Source: Syntrophobacterales bacterium
Lineage (GTDB): Bacteria > Desulfobacterota > Desulfobaccia > Desulfobaccales > 0-14-0-80-60-11
NCBI GenBank assembly: GCA_023229795.1
Contig: JALNYP010000042.1
Location: 1 to 33,682 of the forward strand
Length of the DNA: 33,682 nucleotides
Direction: 5' to 3'
In this document: piece by piece, positions 1-7,960 of the stretch
How positions within the stretch are numbered: position 1 is the first letter of the stretch
Layout: each line of letters starts with the position of its first letter
Position numbers and translations under genes: made by a program
The notes under the pieces: model-generated
What the model was told of the DNA's origin: nothing
Database searches by the model: none
The model's input: only the letters and a program-made list of their open reading frames with translations

Positions 1-11
1 GGGAGGGGAGT

Positions 12-56
12 TTGAGGGGAGGGCGGGGGAATTATTTCCCCCGGTCCTCCCCTCAA
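12..56. repeat. Nested inverted repeat downstream of valS
   Basis: Outer arms TTGAGGGGAGG (12-22) and CCTCCCCTCAA (46-56) are perfect inverted copies. Inside them GGGGGAA (25-31) pairs with TTCCCCC (36-42) around a 4-base loop. It lies 28 bases past the valS stop codon, so it could stabilise the 3' end of the valS transcript. No T-run follows, so it is not a standard intrinsic terminator. Confidence 0.6.
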
Positions 57-83
57 GATTTTCTTCTTCGCTCGTCCTTCTCC

Positions 84-2738
84 TCACCCCATCAGTTCCC
101 GTATCCGTTCCCGGTGGGTTTTGAGTTTGTTGAGTTTTTCGGCCAGGGCCTGGAATTTAGCCTGTTCTTTTTGGACGACTTCGGGGGGAGCCTTGGCCAG
201 GAAGTCTTCGTTGCTCATTTTGCGTTGGGCCTGGTTCACTTCTTTGCCCAGTTTTTCCAGTTCCTTATCCAGGCGGTTGGCTTCTTCCTTGAAGTCGATA
301 ATGCCGGCGAGCGGCATGAAGAGGTCCACCGAGTCGACGACGGCTTTGGCGGAGGCGGCGGGAGGGCCGCCGGCGGAGTTGCTGTGGAGTTCCCGGACCC
401 GGGCCAGGATTTTGATACTTTCCCCATGGCGAGTCAGGGCCTCGATGAGCGAGGCCTCGGGGCTGTGGAGGAAGACCTCCACCTGGGTGGAGGGCGGCAC
501 GTTCATTTCGCCCCGGAGATTGCGGATGGCGGTGATGGCGGCCATCACCAGATTCATCTCGGCTTCGGCGGCGGGGTGCTGGAGGCGGTCGTCGGCGGCG
601 GGGAACGGCGCGGCCATGATGGAGCCCTGGGCGCCGGGGAGTTTTTGCCAGATTTCTTCAGTGATGAAGGGCATGAAGGGGTGCAGCAGCCGCAGCACGG
701 CGCTGAGCACCTGGAGCAGGATGGCCTGGCAATGGGTGCGGGCGGCCGCGTTCTCTTTATCGTAGAGCTGGGGCTTGATGAGTTCCAGGTACCAGTCGCA
801 GAACTCATGCCAGATGAACTGGTAGAGGGTATTGGCCGCCTGGTCGAACTCGTAGGCATTGAGGCTGGCCCGGGTCTCCTTGATGACCTGTTGGAGGCGG
901 CTCATGATCCAGGCCTCCACCGGGGTCTCAGGGGTTTCGCTGGCATCGGCGGCCGCGGCGTCGAAGCCCTCCAGGTTCATGAAGGTGAAGCGGCAGGCGT
1001 TCCAGACCTTGTTGGCGAAATTGCGGTAGCCGGCGATGCGCTCTTCGGAGAGGCGCACGTCCCGGCCCATGGCGGCGAACGCGGCCAGGGAAAAGCGGAA
1101 GGCGTCGGTGCCGTAACGGTCCATGAGCTCCAGGGGATCGATGACGTTGCCCTTGGATTTGCTCATTTTCTGGCCTTCGGGGTCGCGCACCAGGGCGTGG
1201 ATATAAACCTCCCGGAAGGGGACCTCGCCCATGAAGTGAATCCCCATCATCATCATGCGGGCCACCCAGAAAAACAGGATGTCGAAGGCGGTGACCAGGA
1301 CGGAAGTGGGATAAAAGAGCTTGACTTCAGGGGTGTCATCCGGCCAGCCCAGGGTGGAAAAGGGCCACAGGGCCGAGGAAAACCAGGTGTCCAGGACGTC
1401 GGTTTCCTGGACCAGGTCGCCGCCGCAGGGGCAGCGGTCCGGGTCCTGGCGGCTGACGATGACCTGGCCGCATTTGGCGCAGGTCCAGGCCGGGATGCGG
1501 TGGCCCCACCAGATCTGCCGGGAGATGCACCAGTCCCGGATATTGGTCATCCAGTCGTTGTAGCTTCGATCCCAGTTGGCCGGGATGAGCTTGGTGCGGC
1601 CGTCTGCGACCGCGGCCAGGGCCGCGTCGGCCAGGGTCCTGACGGCCACGAACCACTGCTTGGAGATCAGGGGCTCGACGATGACTTTGCAGCGGTAGCA
1701 ATGGCCCACGGGCACGGTATAGGGTTCGACCTTATCCAGGAGGCCGAGTTTTTTGAGGTCCTTGACGATCTGTTCGCGGCAGACGAAGCGGTCCATGCCC
1801 ACGTACTTGGGCCCGGCCTCTTTGGTCATGTTGCCGGCTTCGTCAATGACCTGGATGGCGGGCAGGTTGTGGCGCCGGGCCACCTCGAAGTCGTTGAAGT
1901 CGTGGGCCGGAGTGATTTTCAGGGCGCCGGTGCCGAACTCCGGGGTCACATAGGGGTCGGCGATCACCGGGATTTCCCGGCCCAGCACCGGCAGGCGCAG
2001 CAGGGCGCCGTGAAAGGCCCGGTAGCGCTTGTCGTCGGGATGCACCGCCACCGCGGTGTCCCCCAGGAGGGTTTCGGGGCGGGTGGTGGCCACGGTAATG
2101 GCGCCCTGGCCGTCCACCCGGGGATATTTGATGTGGTAGAGATGGCCCTCATGGGGATCGTGCTCGACCTCGAGGTCGGCCAGGGCCGTCCGGCAGCGGG
2201 GGCACCAGTTGATGATGTAGTCGCCCTTGTAGATCAGGCCTTCCTCATAGAGGCGCACGAAGACTTCCCGGACGGCCCGGGAGAGGCCTTCGTCCATGGT
2301 GAAGCGTTCCCGGCTCCAGTCGCAGGAGCAGCCCAGGCGCTTGAGCTGGTTGATGATCTGCCCGCCGGATTGGGCCTTCCACTCCCAGACCCGCTTGATA
2401 AAGGCGTCCCGGCCCAGGGCGTGGCGGTCCTTGCCTTCGGCGGCGAGCTGGCGTTCCACCACGTTCTGGGTGGCGATGCCGGCGTGGTCGGTGCCCGGCA
2501 TCCACAGGGCGTCGAAGCCGTCCATGCGCTTGAAGCGCACCAGAATGTCCTGCAGGGTGTTATTGAGGGCGTGGCCCATGTGCAGGACGCCGGTGACGTT
2601 GGGGGGCGGGATGACGATGCTGAAGCCGGGTTTGGCGCCGTCGGCTTTGGCGTGGAACAAGCCGCGGTCTTCCCAATACTGATACCACGTTGCCTCGATC
2701 CGCTGGGGATCATAGACTTTATCCAGAATTTCGGCCAT
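84..2738 (-). CDS. valS: Valyl-tRNA synthetase
   Basis: Cytoplasmic class I aminoacyl-tRNA synthetase that charges tRNA-Val with valine and edits mischarged threonine. The 884-residue length is normal for bacterial ValS. The HIGH-type signature is HMGH at residues 53-56, after PPPNVTG, and the KMSKS loop is intact at 524-528. The middle contains several Cys pairs (CPRC near 178, CYRC, and CAKC...CPCG), which suggests zinc-ribbon insertions in the editing/catalytic region. The last ~65 residues are charged and Leu/Lys-rich, fitting the C-terminal coiled-coil tRNA-binding arm of ValS. The start ATG (2736-2738) opens with MAEILDKVYDP, a typical N-terminus, but the Shine-Dalgarno is weak. The gene is alone on its strand and divergent from the PEP-CTERM gene. 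A 920-codon frame on the opposite strand spans it and is a GC-codon shadow. Confidence 0.97.
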   Translation of the reverse strand: MAEILDKVYDPQRIEATWYQYWEDRGLFHAKADGAKPGFSIVIPPPNVTGVLHMGHALNNTLQDILVRFKRMDGFDALWMPGTDHAGIATQNVVERQLAAEGKDRHALGRDAFIKRVWEWKAQSGGQIINQLKRLGCSCDWSRERFTMDEGLSRAVREVFVRLYEEGLIYKGDYIINWCPRCRTALADLEVEHDPHEGHLYHIKYPRVDGQGAITVATTRPETLLGDTAVAVHPDDKRYRAFHGALLRLPVLGREIPVIADPYVTPEFGTGALKITPAHDFNDFEVARRHNLPAIQVIDEAGNMTKEAGPKYVGMDRFVCREQIVKDLKKLGLLDKVEPYTVPVGHCYRCKVIVEPLISKQWFVAVRTLADAALAAVADGRTKLIPANWDRSYNDWMTNIRDWCISRQIWWGHRIPAWTCAKCGQVIVSRQDPDRCPCGGDLVQETDVLDTWFSSALWPFSTLGWPDDTPEVKLFYPTSVLVTAFDILFFWVARMMMMGIHFMGEVPFREVYIHALVRDPEGQKMSKSKGNVIDPLELMDRYGTDAFRFSLAAFAAMGRDVRLSEERIAGYRNFANKVWNACRFTFMNLEGFDAAAADASETPETPVEAWIMSRLQQVIKETRASLNAYEFDQAANTLYQFIWHEFCDWYLELIKPQLYDKENAAARTHCQAILLQVLSAVLRLLHPFMPFITEEIWQKLPGAQGSIMAAPFPAADDRLQHPAAEAEMNLVMAAITAIRNLRGEMNVPPSTQVEVFLHSPEASLIEALTRHGESIKILARVRELHSNSAGGPPAASAKAVVDSVDLFMPLAGIIDFKEEANRLDKELEKLGKEVNQAQRKMSNEDFLAKAPPEVVQKEQAKFQALAEKLNKLKTHRERIRELMG

Positions 2739-3224
2739 GATGAGTCTCTAAGGGGCGGATGCGGTCAGGAGTAACCCCGAAGTCTTGGACCGCCCTCCCC
2801 CTCCTTTAAGTTTTTCAGGCGGGACTATTCTGAACTTCCTCAGAACCGCCCCGCCCAGGTTAGCAGATTGCCAGCGCAATGGAGGTGAAGCCTCGGAATT
2901 TCCGAATCCCCCCTCCATCAACTTTAACTACTTAAAATTGTTGAAAACTAACATGCAGAAGCCCGATTGTCAAGATCATTCGGCTCCCCAGCAGAAAGAC
3001 CAAACTGTAAGAAAATAGGGAAGAGATATAATAATAAAAGATGTGAATTAATATGGCTTACAATGTTATGAAATTCAGACCATTTAAATAAAAGATTGAC
3101 AAGATAAAAGCAATTATGGGACTATTTCTAATAATTATGAAAAAATTGCCGTTGCGTTCTACATGGGAAGATCAAAAGATAATAAAAACTTTCAACAGGT
3201 TATCAAACAGAAGGAGTACATGTT
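2739..3224. other. Intergenic region between divergent valS and the PEP-CTERM gene
   Basis: About 490 bases with no convincing gene. The valS-proximal part is GC-rich and has two small inverted repeats (GCGGTC...GACCGC near 2761-2793, and a TTCTGA/TCAGAA pair near 2829-2847). From about 2930 the composition becomes AT-rich, unlike the rest of the window. TTGACA at 3096-3101 could be a -35 element for the PEP-CTERM gene, but the matching -10 (around 3119-3126) is poor. A 77-codon frame at 2785-3018 has no Shine-Dalgarno and no recognisable protein, and I do not call it. No T-box features were recognised upstream of valS. Confidence 0.5.
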
Positions 3225-3911
3225 ATGACAGGTAAAGTGAAAGTATTATTTCTGGTCCTAACAGCGATGTTCATGGCCACCGCGGCTCCGGCGTATGCTG
3301 CGCTCTTCCCGATCAACTCGGGTTGGTCGGCGAGTTATAATGCCGGCGACAGCGCCGACCAACCCAATCTATGGTCGTCCCTTATGAAGGCCAGTGGCGA
3401 ACCAACACTTATCGACGGCACGGCTTTCTATTATGTATATCAATCTAATTGGGAATCCCCTGGAGCTATAAACCAGTTCTGGCTAGGTTCCACCGACACG
3501 GCTCTTTTCAGGTCCACCGATGGCTTGGCCATTGATCGAACGGTCTTTGAAACAGGAGAGGTTGGCCACTCTTGGTCTTATACGAAGCCCGATGGGACAA
3601 CGACCTCTACCATAATGTCCCCCACCTGGGGTTATACTGTTTCAGACAGTTACCACCAGGATGCCTATTTAGTAAAAAGTGTTACAGCTCTAAGCGATGG
3701 GAACTATTCCCCGCCATGGTATGAAGTCTGGCTGTCGGGGGTGGGGTTGTTGGGCGACTTAGATTATTGGACTGATAATGCTCCCGTTTATCACCAATTG
3801 GTCGGCTATCAGGTGGATCCACCGGCGGTCCCGGTGCCGCCCAGCCTGGCGCTGCTGGCCTCGGGGCTGGTCTGCCTGGTGGGCTGGCGGAAGCGCTCCC
3901 TATTCAGATAG
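3225..3911 (+). CDS. PEP-CTERM sorting domain-containing exported protein
   Basis: A 228-residue secreted protein. Residues 1-25 form a Sec signal peptide (MTGKVK, then a hydrophobic stretch ending APAYA). The C-terminus, about residues 203-228, is the PEP-CTERM tail in its VPVPPS variant, followed by a hydrophobic helix and the basic cluster WRKR. Proteins of this class are recognised by an exosortase (EpsH/XrtA type) and are linked to exopolysaccharide or surface structures. The ~175-residue middle is rich in Trp, Tyr, Ser and Asp and I do not recognise a domain in it. The start is supported by AAGGAG 8-9 bases upstream of the ATG. It is monocistronic, with its own terminator. No exosortase gene is in the window. 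Confidence 0.85.
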   Translation: MTGKVKVLFLVLTAMFMATAAPAYAALFPINSGWSASYNAGDSADQPNLWSSLMKASGEPTLIDGTAFYYVYQSNWESPGAINQFWLGSTDTALFRSTDGLAIDRTVFETGEVGHSWSYTKPDGTTTSTIMSPTWGYTVSDSYHQDAYLVKSVTALSDGNYSPPWYEVWLSGVGLLGDLDYWTDNAPVYHQLVGYQVDPPAVPVPPSLALLASGLVCLVGWRKRSLFR

Positions 3912-3934
3912 GCAGTCTCTGCATTGATTAAGAA

Positions 3935-3971
3935 AACCGGGAAAGCCCCAAAGGCTTCCCGGTTTTTTTTT
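3935..3971 (+). terminator. Rho-independent terminator of the PEP-CTERM gene
   Basis: AACCGGGAAAGCC (3935-3947) pairs with GGCTTCCCGGTT (3953-3964), with one bulged A, around a short loop. A run of nine T follows (3963-3971). It lies 24 bases after the stop codon. Confidence 0.92.
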
Positions 3972-4072
3972 ATTTTCTTTGACCCCCTTCGTCTGGGGAC
4001 ATCGAACCCGGTTGCCGCTGATTACACTCCTATAAACAGGAAACTGCTTGCCCCGGGACCGAAGATTTGATA

Positions 4073-4086
4073 TGACCAAGTGGTCA
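4073..4086. promoter_or_regulatory. Palindromic TetR-type operator at the tetR start
   Basis: TGACC-AAGT-GGTCA is a perfect inverted repeat; with one extra flanking pair it reads ATGACCA/TGGTCAT at 4072-4087. It runs into the first base of the proposed tetR ATG (4086). The same half-sites and 4-base spacing recur at 4838-4851 upstream of mqnE. TetR-family proteins normally bind such short palindromes as dimers and repress their own gene. Confidence 0.75.
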
Positions 4087-4733
4087 TGAATGAATCGTCC
4101 CTCTCCACGTTTCGGCACCTGCCCCCGGACAAGCAGGAACGCGTCTTGGACGCGGCCCTGGCCGAGTTTGCCGACCAGGGCTATCAGGCGGCGTCGCTCA
4201 ACCGCGTGGTGGCCCAGGCCGGGATCGCCAAGGGCTCGCTGTATCAGTATTTTCCCAACAAAGAGGGGATTTTTCATTATATCTTCGAATATGCCCTCAA
4301 GGTGGTGCGGCATACCCTGACCACGGTCAAGGAAGAGACCCTGGAGGAGAACTTTTTTGTCCGCCTGGAAAGATCCCTGCTGGCGGGGGTGGCCTTCTCC
4401 CGGGAACATCCCCGGATTTTCAACCTCTACCTCAAAATTCAGTTGGATAAAAATATGCCCTTCCGGGAGGAATTCCTGGCTGCGGTGCGGCGCCACGCCA
4501 CGGAATATTTCGCCTCCCTGGTGCGCCGGGCCCAGGCCCGGGGCGAACTGCGCCCCGGAGTGCCTCGGAAGGCGACCCTGTTCCTGCTGGACGCGGTGTT
4601 CGACCGCTTCCTCCAGGCCGTGGCGGTGCCGGCCCTGGACGTGACCCTGGGCCTGCACAAGGCCTCGGACGCGGTTATTCATAAGCATATCCGGGAACTC
4701 ATCAGTCTGCTGAAGGAAGGGCTGATGGCGTGA
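4086..4733 (+). CDS. TetR/AcrR-family transcriptional regulator, probable regulator of the mqn cluster
   Basis: A 215-residue regulator. The N-terminal 50-60 residues are the TetR helix-turn-helix: ILDAALAEF-type first helix, then a recognition region ending in the hallmark LYQYFPNKEGIF. The remaining ~150 residues are an all-helical ligand-binding/dimerisation domain that does not reveal the inducer. I chose ATG 4086; a GTG two codons upstream (4080) is also open, and neither has a clear Shine-Dalgarno. An operator-like palindrome overlaps the start, and an identical half-site pair precedes mqnE, so autoregulation plus control of menaquinone synthesis is the simplest reading. That role is inferred from the sites, not from the protein. 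A twin-hairpin repeat, not a terminator, separates it from mqnE. Confidence 0.92.
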   Translation: MNESSLSTFRHLPPDKQERVLDAALAEFADQGYQAASLNRVVAQAGIAKGSLYQYFPNKEGIFHYIFEYALKVVRHTLTTVKEETLEENFFVRLERSLLAGVAFSREHPRIFNLYLKIQLDKNMPFREEFLAAVRRHATEYFASLVRRAQARGELRPGVPRKATLFLLDAVFDRFLQAVAVPALDVTLGLHKASDAVIHKHIRELISLLKEGLMA

Positions 4734-4743
4734 TGACCGGCCT

Positions 4744-4806
4744 CGTAGGGGCGGACCTGTGTGTCCGCCCTTGCAACCAGGGGGCACACGCAGGTGCCCC
4801 CCTACG
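4744..4806. repeat. Twin-hairpin interspersed repeat (GTAGGGGC type)
   Basis: Outer arms CGTAGGGG (4744-4751) and CCCCTACG (4799-4806) enclose two internal hairpins: GGCGGAC...GTCCGCC and GGGGGCAC...GTGCCCCC. The layout matches the element at 33480-33537 and resembles the one at 12552-12608. It resembles REP-like elements found widely in intergenic DNA of environmental bacteria. Confidence 0.75.
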
Positions 4807-4837
4807 TGAAATGAATTAATTTTTTTTGCACCATATA

Positions 4838-4851
4838 TGACCAGTCGGTCA
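4838..4851. promoter_or_regulatory. Palindromic TetR-type operator upstream of mqnE
   Basis: TGACC-AGTC-GGTCA has the same half-sites and spacing as the palindrome at the tetR start (4073-4086). It directly follows an AT-rich stretch ending CATATA, a possible -10. It is followed at once by AAAGGAGG (4853-4860), the strong Shine-Dalgarno of mqnE. A bound dimer would cover the likely start of transcription of the mqn operon. Confidence 0.75.
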
Positions 4852-4867
4852 CAAAGGAGGCAGATTC

Positions 4868-5962
4868 ATGGTGGTTTCAGGCATCCAGGACCCGCAGCTC
4901 AGGCCCATTTATGAGAAGGTGGCGGCGGGGCAGCGCCTGGCCCCGGAAGACGGCTGCACCCTGTTCGCGAGCCCCGACCTGTTGGGGGTGGGGCGCCTGG
5001 CCCAGATGGTGAAGGAGCGCCTCCACGGCCGGAAGGCCTTTTACATCTATAACCAGCACATCAATTATTCCAACATCTGCGTCAACGGCTGCAAGTTCTG
5101 CGCGTTCGGACGCAAGGCCGGGGACCCCGGGGCCTATGAGATGAGCCTTAAGGACATCTTCGCAAAGGTGGAGGAGCGGTTGCACGAGCCCATCACCGAA
5201 ATTCACATCGTGGGCGGCTGCCACCCGGACCTGGCCCTGGATTTTTACCTGGACATGCTGAAGGGCATCAAGGCCCGGCGTCCCGACGTGCATCTCCAGG
5301 CCTTTACCGCGGTGGAGGTGGCCCACCTGGCCAAACAGGCTAATCTGACCGTGGCCGACACCCTGGCGGCCCTGAAAGAGGCGGGCCTGGGGTCGCTCCC
5401 CGGCGGCGGCGCCGAGGTCTTCAGCGCCCGGGTGCGCGCCAGCCTGTGCCCGGAGAAGCTCTCCCCCGAGGGCTGGCTGGAGGTGGCAAAGACTGCCCAC
5501 CGGCAGGGGCTCAACACCAATGCCACCATGCTTTACGGCCACATGGAGACCGTGGCGGAGCGGGTGGAGCACCTGGTCAGACTGCGGGAAGCGCAGGACG
5601 AAACCGGCGGCTTTTTGGCCTTCATTCCCCTGGCCTTTCACCCCGCCAACACCGGCTTGAGCGATCTGGCCGGCCCCAGCGCCATCGACGACCTCAAGAC
5701 CCTGGCCATCTCCCGGCTGATGCTGGACAACATTCCCCACATCAAGGCCTTCTGGGTGATGCTGGGGCCCAAGCTGTCGCAGATTTCCCTGTGCTTCGGG
5801 GTGGACGACGTGGACGGCACGGTGATGGAAGAGCGCATAACCCACATGGCCGGAGCCCAGACGCCGCAGGGCCTGAGCCGGACGCAGTTGCAGGGGCTGA
5901 TCCGGGAAGCGGGCTGCGAACCGGTGGAACGGGACACCCTGTACCGGGTGATCGCGGCATGA
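4868..5962 (+). CDS. mqnE: Aminofutalosine synthase (radical SAM)
   Basis: Cytoplasmic radical SAM enzyme of the futalosine menaquinone pathway. It joins 3-[(1-carboxyvinyl)oxy]benzoate (the MqnA product) to SAM-derived adenosine to give 6-amino-6-deoxyfutalosine. The 364 residues match the family length. The [4Fe-4S] motif is C71-x3-C75-x2-C78 within NICVNGCKFCAF. HIVGG (about 123-127) and the glycine-rich LPGGGAEVF are typical of the MqnE/MqnC/CofH group. ATG 4868 is fixed by AAAGGAGG just upstream. Its stop overlaps the start of mqnC (ATGA), so the two are translationally coupled. The TetR-type palindrome lies just before the Shine-Dalgarno. Confidence 0.95.
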   Translation: MVVSGIQDPQLRPIYEKVAAGQRLAPEDGCTLFASPDLLGVGRLAQMVKERLHGRKAFYIYNQHINYSNICVNGCKFCAFGRKAGDPGAYEMSLKDIFAKVEERLHEPITEIHIVGGCHPDLALDFYLDMLKGIKARRPDVHLQAFTAVEVAHLAKQANLTVADTLAALKEAGLGSLPGGGAEVFSARVRASLCPEKLSPEGWLEVAKTAHRQGLNTNATMLYGHMETVAERVEHLVRLREAQDETGGFLAFIPLAFHPANTGLSDLAGPSAIDDLKTLAISRLMLDNIPHIKAFWVMLGPKLSQISLCFGVDDVDGTVMEERITHMAGAQTPQGLSRTQLQGLIREAGCEPVERDTLYRVIAA

Positions 5963-7026
5963 GTGGCGCGGTTTCAGCGGTTCAGGACAAGCTGGCTGCG
6001 GGGGCGCGGCTGGATTTTGCCGAGGCCTGCCGGCTGTGGGACCTGGAGCTGCTGGAGCTGGGGAATTGGGCGGACGCGGTGCGCTGGCGCCTCAACCCCG
6101 AGCCCCGGGTCACCTTCGTCATCGACCGGAATATCAATTATACCAATATCTGCGTTTCGGGCTGCCGCTTCTGCGCCTTTTTTCGGCCGCCCGGGGCTCC
6201 CGACGGCTATGTTTTGTCTTGGGACGAACTGGCGGCCAAACTCACGGAACTCAAGGCCCACGGCGGCAGCGGCGTGCTGCTCCAGGGCGGGCTTAATCCC
6301 GAACTGCCGTTGGATTATTACCTGAAACTGGTGAGCTTCATCCGGGATTTCGGCCTGGCGGTGCACGGCTTTTCGCCGCCGGAGATCTGGTTCCTGGCCG
6401 AACAAAACGGCATGAGGCTGACGGATCTGATCCGGCGCCTGAAAGACGCGGGGCTGAGCTCCATCCCCGGGGGCGGCGCCGAAATCCTGGTGGACCGGGT
6501 GCGCCGGCAGATTTCCCAGCAAAAGTGCAGCAGCTCCCAGTGGCTGGAGGTCATGGCCGCGGCGCACCGCCTGGGCTTGAAGACCAGCGCCACCATGATG
6601 TTCGGCCACCTGGAGACCCGGGAGGAGCGGGTCGAACACCTCTTCAGGATTCGGGACCTCCAGGATGACACCGGGGGCTTCACCGCGTTCATCCCCTGGA
6701 CTTTTCAGCCCGGCGGCACCCACCTGGGCGGCCAGGCCCTGGGCGCGGTGGAGTACCTGCGCACCCTGGCCATCTCCCGCCTGGTGCTGGACAACGTGCC
6801 CCACCTCCAGGTCTCCTGGGTGACCCAGGGCCCGAAAGTGGCCCAGGTGGCTTTGAAATTCGGGGCCGACGATTTCGGCTCCACCATGCTGGAAGAAAAT
6901 GTGGTGGCCGCCACCGGCGTGGGCTTCCGGCTGGAACGTAGCGAAATCGAAACGCTCATCCGCCAGAGCGGCTATGAGCCGCAGGTGCGGGATCATCGGT
7001 ACAACTTGGAGGAGAGTAGCCAGTAA
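5959..7026 (+). CDS. mqnC: Cyclic dehypoxanthinyl futalosine synthase (radical SAM)
   Basis: Radical SAM enzyme that cyclises dehypoxanthinyl futalosine to its spiro cyclic form. The 355 residues carry C65-x3-C69-x2-C72 within NICVSGCRFCAF, then LLQGGLNPEL, the glycine-rich IPGGGAEI, and MMFGHLET, the set expected for MqnC. It is clearly paralogous to the upstream mqnE, and the order mqnE-mqnC is common. The frame is open well upstream inside mqnE, but ATG 5959 overlaps the mqnE stop by four bases and gives the standard N-terminus. It is followed after two bases by a 7-bp-period tract leading to the next gene. Confidence 0.95.
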   Translation: MSGAVSAVQDKLAAGARLDFAEACRLWDLELLELGNWADAVRWRLNPEPRVTFVIDRNINYTNICVSGCRFCAFFRPPGAPDGYVLSWDELAAKLTELKAHGGSGVLLQGGLNPELPLDYYLKLVSFIRDFGLAVHGFSPPEIWFLAEQNGMRLTDLIRRLKDAGLSSIPGGGAEILVDRVRRQISQQKCSSSQWLEVMAAAHRLGLKTSATMMFGHLETREERVEHLFRIRDLQDDTGGFTAFIPWTFQPGGTHLGGQALGAVEYLRTLAISRLVLDNVPHLQVSWVTQGPKVAQVALKFGADDFGSTMLEENVVAATGVGFRLERSEIETLIRQSGYEPQVRDHRYNLEESSQ

Positions 7027-7028
7027 GA

Positions 7029-7089
7029 AGTGGCCAGTGGCCAGTGGCCGGTGGCCAGTGACGAAAGTTCGAGTCAACTGGCAACTGAC
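7029..7089. repeat. Heptad tract pair between mqnC and the nucleosidase gene
   Basis: Five 7-bp units of the type AGTGGCC run from 7029 to 7063 in perfect register. After 10 bases, two units of (T/G)CAACTG (7074-7087) follow, the approximate reverse complement of the first arm. The tract starts two bases after the mqnC stop and ends at the ATG of the next gene (7090). It fills the gap where a Shine-Dalgarno would be expected, and none is visible. Confidence 0.8.
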
Positions 7090-7956
7090 ATGAAACCAGC
7101 AATCGCGATTATCGCCCGGGTAGGGGCGCATCAGGCTTTCGAAGCCGCGGGCCTGAAGCCTGAGAAGACCGAGGTCTATCCGACGCCGTACGGCGACAGC
7201 CGGCCGGTGCATTGGTTCCGGCACGGCGGCCTGGAGTTTGTGGTCCTCTCCCGGCATGGCGAAGCGGGCTACGACCTGTCCGCCCCCTTTCTCAATCCCC
7301 GGGCCAACCTCTATGCCTTGAAGGCCCTGGGGGTGGAAAAGATTCTGGCCTGGGTGGCGCCGGGCTCGCTCAATGAGACCATGGCCCCGGGCGACCTGGT
7401 GGCGCCCCATGACGTGTTGGATGAGGGCAGAGGCGGTCCCCATACTTATTATCCGGGGGTGGGCTGGGGTTTTATCCGCAATAACCCGGTGTTCTGCCCG
7501 GAATTGCGGGCGGCGCTGCTTCAGGCGTTGGCCGGCGCGCCCTTTCCGGTGCATGACCGGGCGGTCTATGTGGCCACCGCGGGCCCGCGGCTCGAGACTG
7601 CCGCGGAGATCCGCAAGTTTCGCTTCCTCGGAGGCGATTTGGTGGGCCAGACCCTGGCCCCGGAGGTCTTCCTGGCCCGGGAATTGGAGTTCTGTTACGT
7701 AGGCCTGACTTACGTGGTGAATTACGCCGAAGGCCTGGTGGAGCGGCCCTACCAGCCGGGGGTGCTCTTCGAAGGGCTGGCCACCCCCGAGGAAGCGGCC
7801 AGGGTGCGGGCCGTGGAAGCGGCCTTCCCGGAGTTGGTGCTGCGGCTGTTGCCGGCCCTGGCCGCGACCGGGCGGCAATGCCCCTGTCCGCGGCTGATGG
7901 AACGCTACCGCCTGCGGGGCGACATCGGGGCGGACTGGCGCACCTGGGTCAGGTGA
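7090..7956 (+). CDS. MTAP/PNP-family nucleoside-cleaving enzyme, candidate futalosine hydrolase
   Basis: 288 residues of the MTAP/PNP fold. Seen: SRHG (R55-H56), APGSL (91-94), AGPRLETAAE (164-173), APEVFLARE (190-198) and YVVNY with N211. From remembered alignment, MTAP has GPRFS and an Asp in ATDYD at the base site, while PNPs of 6-oxopurines have AGPxxET with Glu and an Asn. This protein carries the PNP-like pair E169/N211, suggesting hypoxanthine rather than adenine as leaving base. The N-terminal glycine loop that binds phosphate (GGTGL or GSGLG in relatives) appears as ARVGA (9-13), so hydrolysis instead of phosphorolysis is possible. It sits between mqnC and the aminofutalosine deaminase, where futalosine must be cleaved; that role is inferred. 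ATG 7090 was chosen because the 20 codons upstream are repeat DNA. Generic annotation would be MTA phosphorylase. Confidence 0.8.
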   Translation: MKPAIAIIARVGAHQAFEAAGLKPEKTEVYPTPYGDSRPVHWFRHGGLEFVVLSRHGEAGYDLSAPFLNPRANLYALKALGVEKILAWVAPGSLNETMAPGDLVAPHDVLDEGRGGPHTYYPGVGWGFIRNNPVFCPELRAALLQALAGAPFPVHDRAVYVATAGPRLETAAEIRKFRFLGGDLVGQTLAPEVFLARELEFCYVGLTYVVNYAEGLVERPYQPGVLFEGLATPEEAARVRAVEAAFPELVLRLLPALAATGRQCPCPRLMERYRLRGDIGADWRTWVR

Positions 7957-7960
7957 TGAC

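Noticed and set aside
12..2774. A 920-codon open frame on the plus strand opposite valS
   Set aside because: It lies entirely across a clear valS gene, its product is His/Gly/Asp-rich without any recognisable domain, and it arises from third-position GC bias of valS.
2785..3018. 77-codon plus-strand frame upstream of the PEP-CTERM gene
   Set aside because: No Shine-Dalgarno, low-complexity start and no family likeness; it spans the shift from GC-rich to AT-rich sequence.
7030..7089. Upstream in-frame start of the nucleosidase gene
   Set aside because: The 20 extra codons are translated heptad repeat; the family N-terminus begins at ATG 7090.
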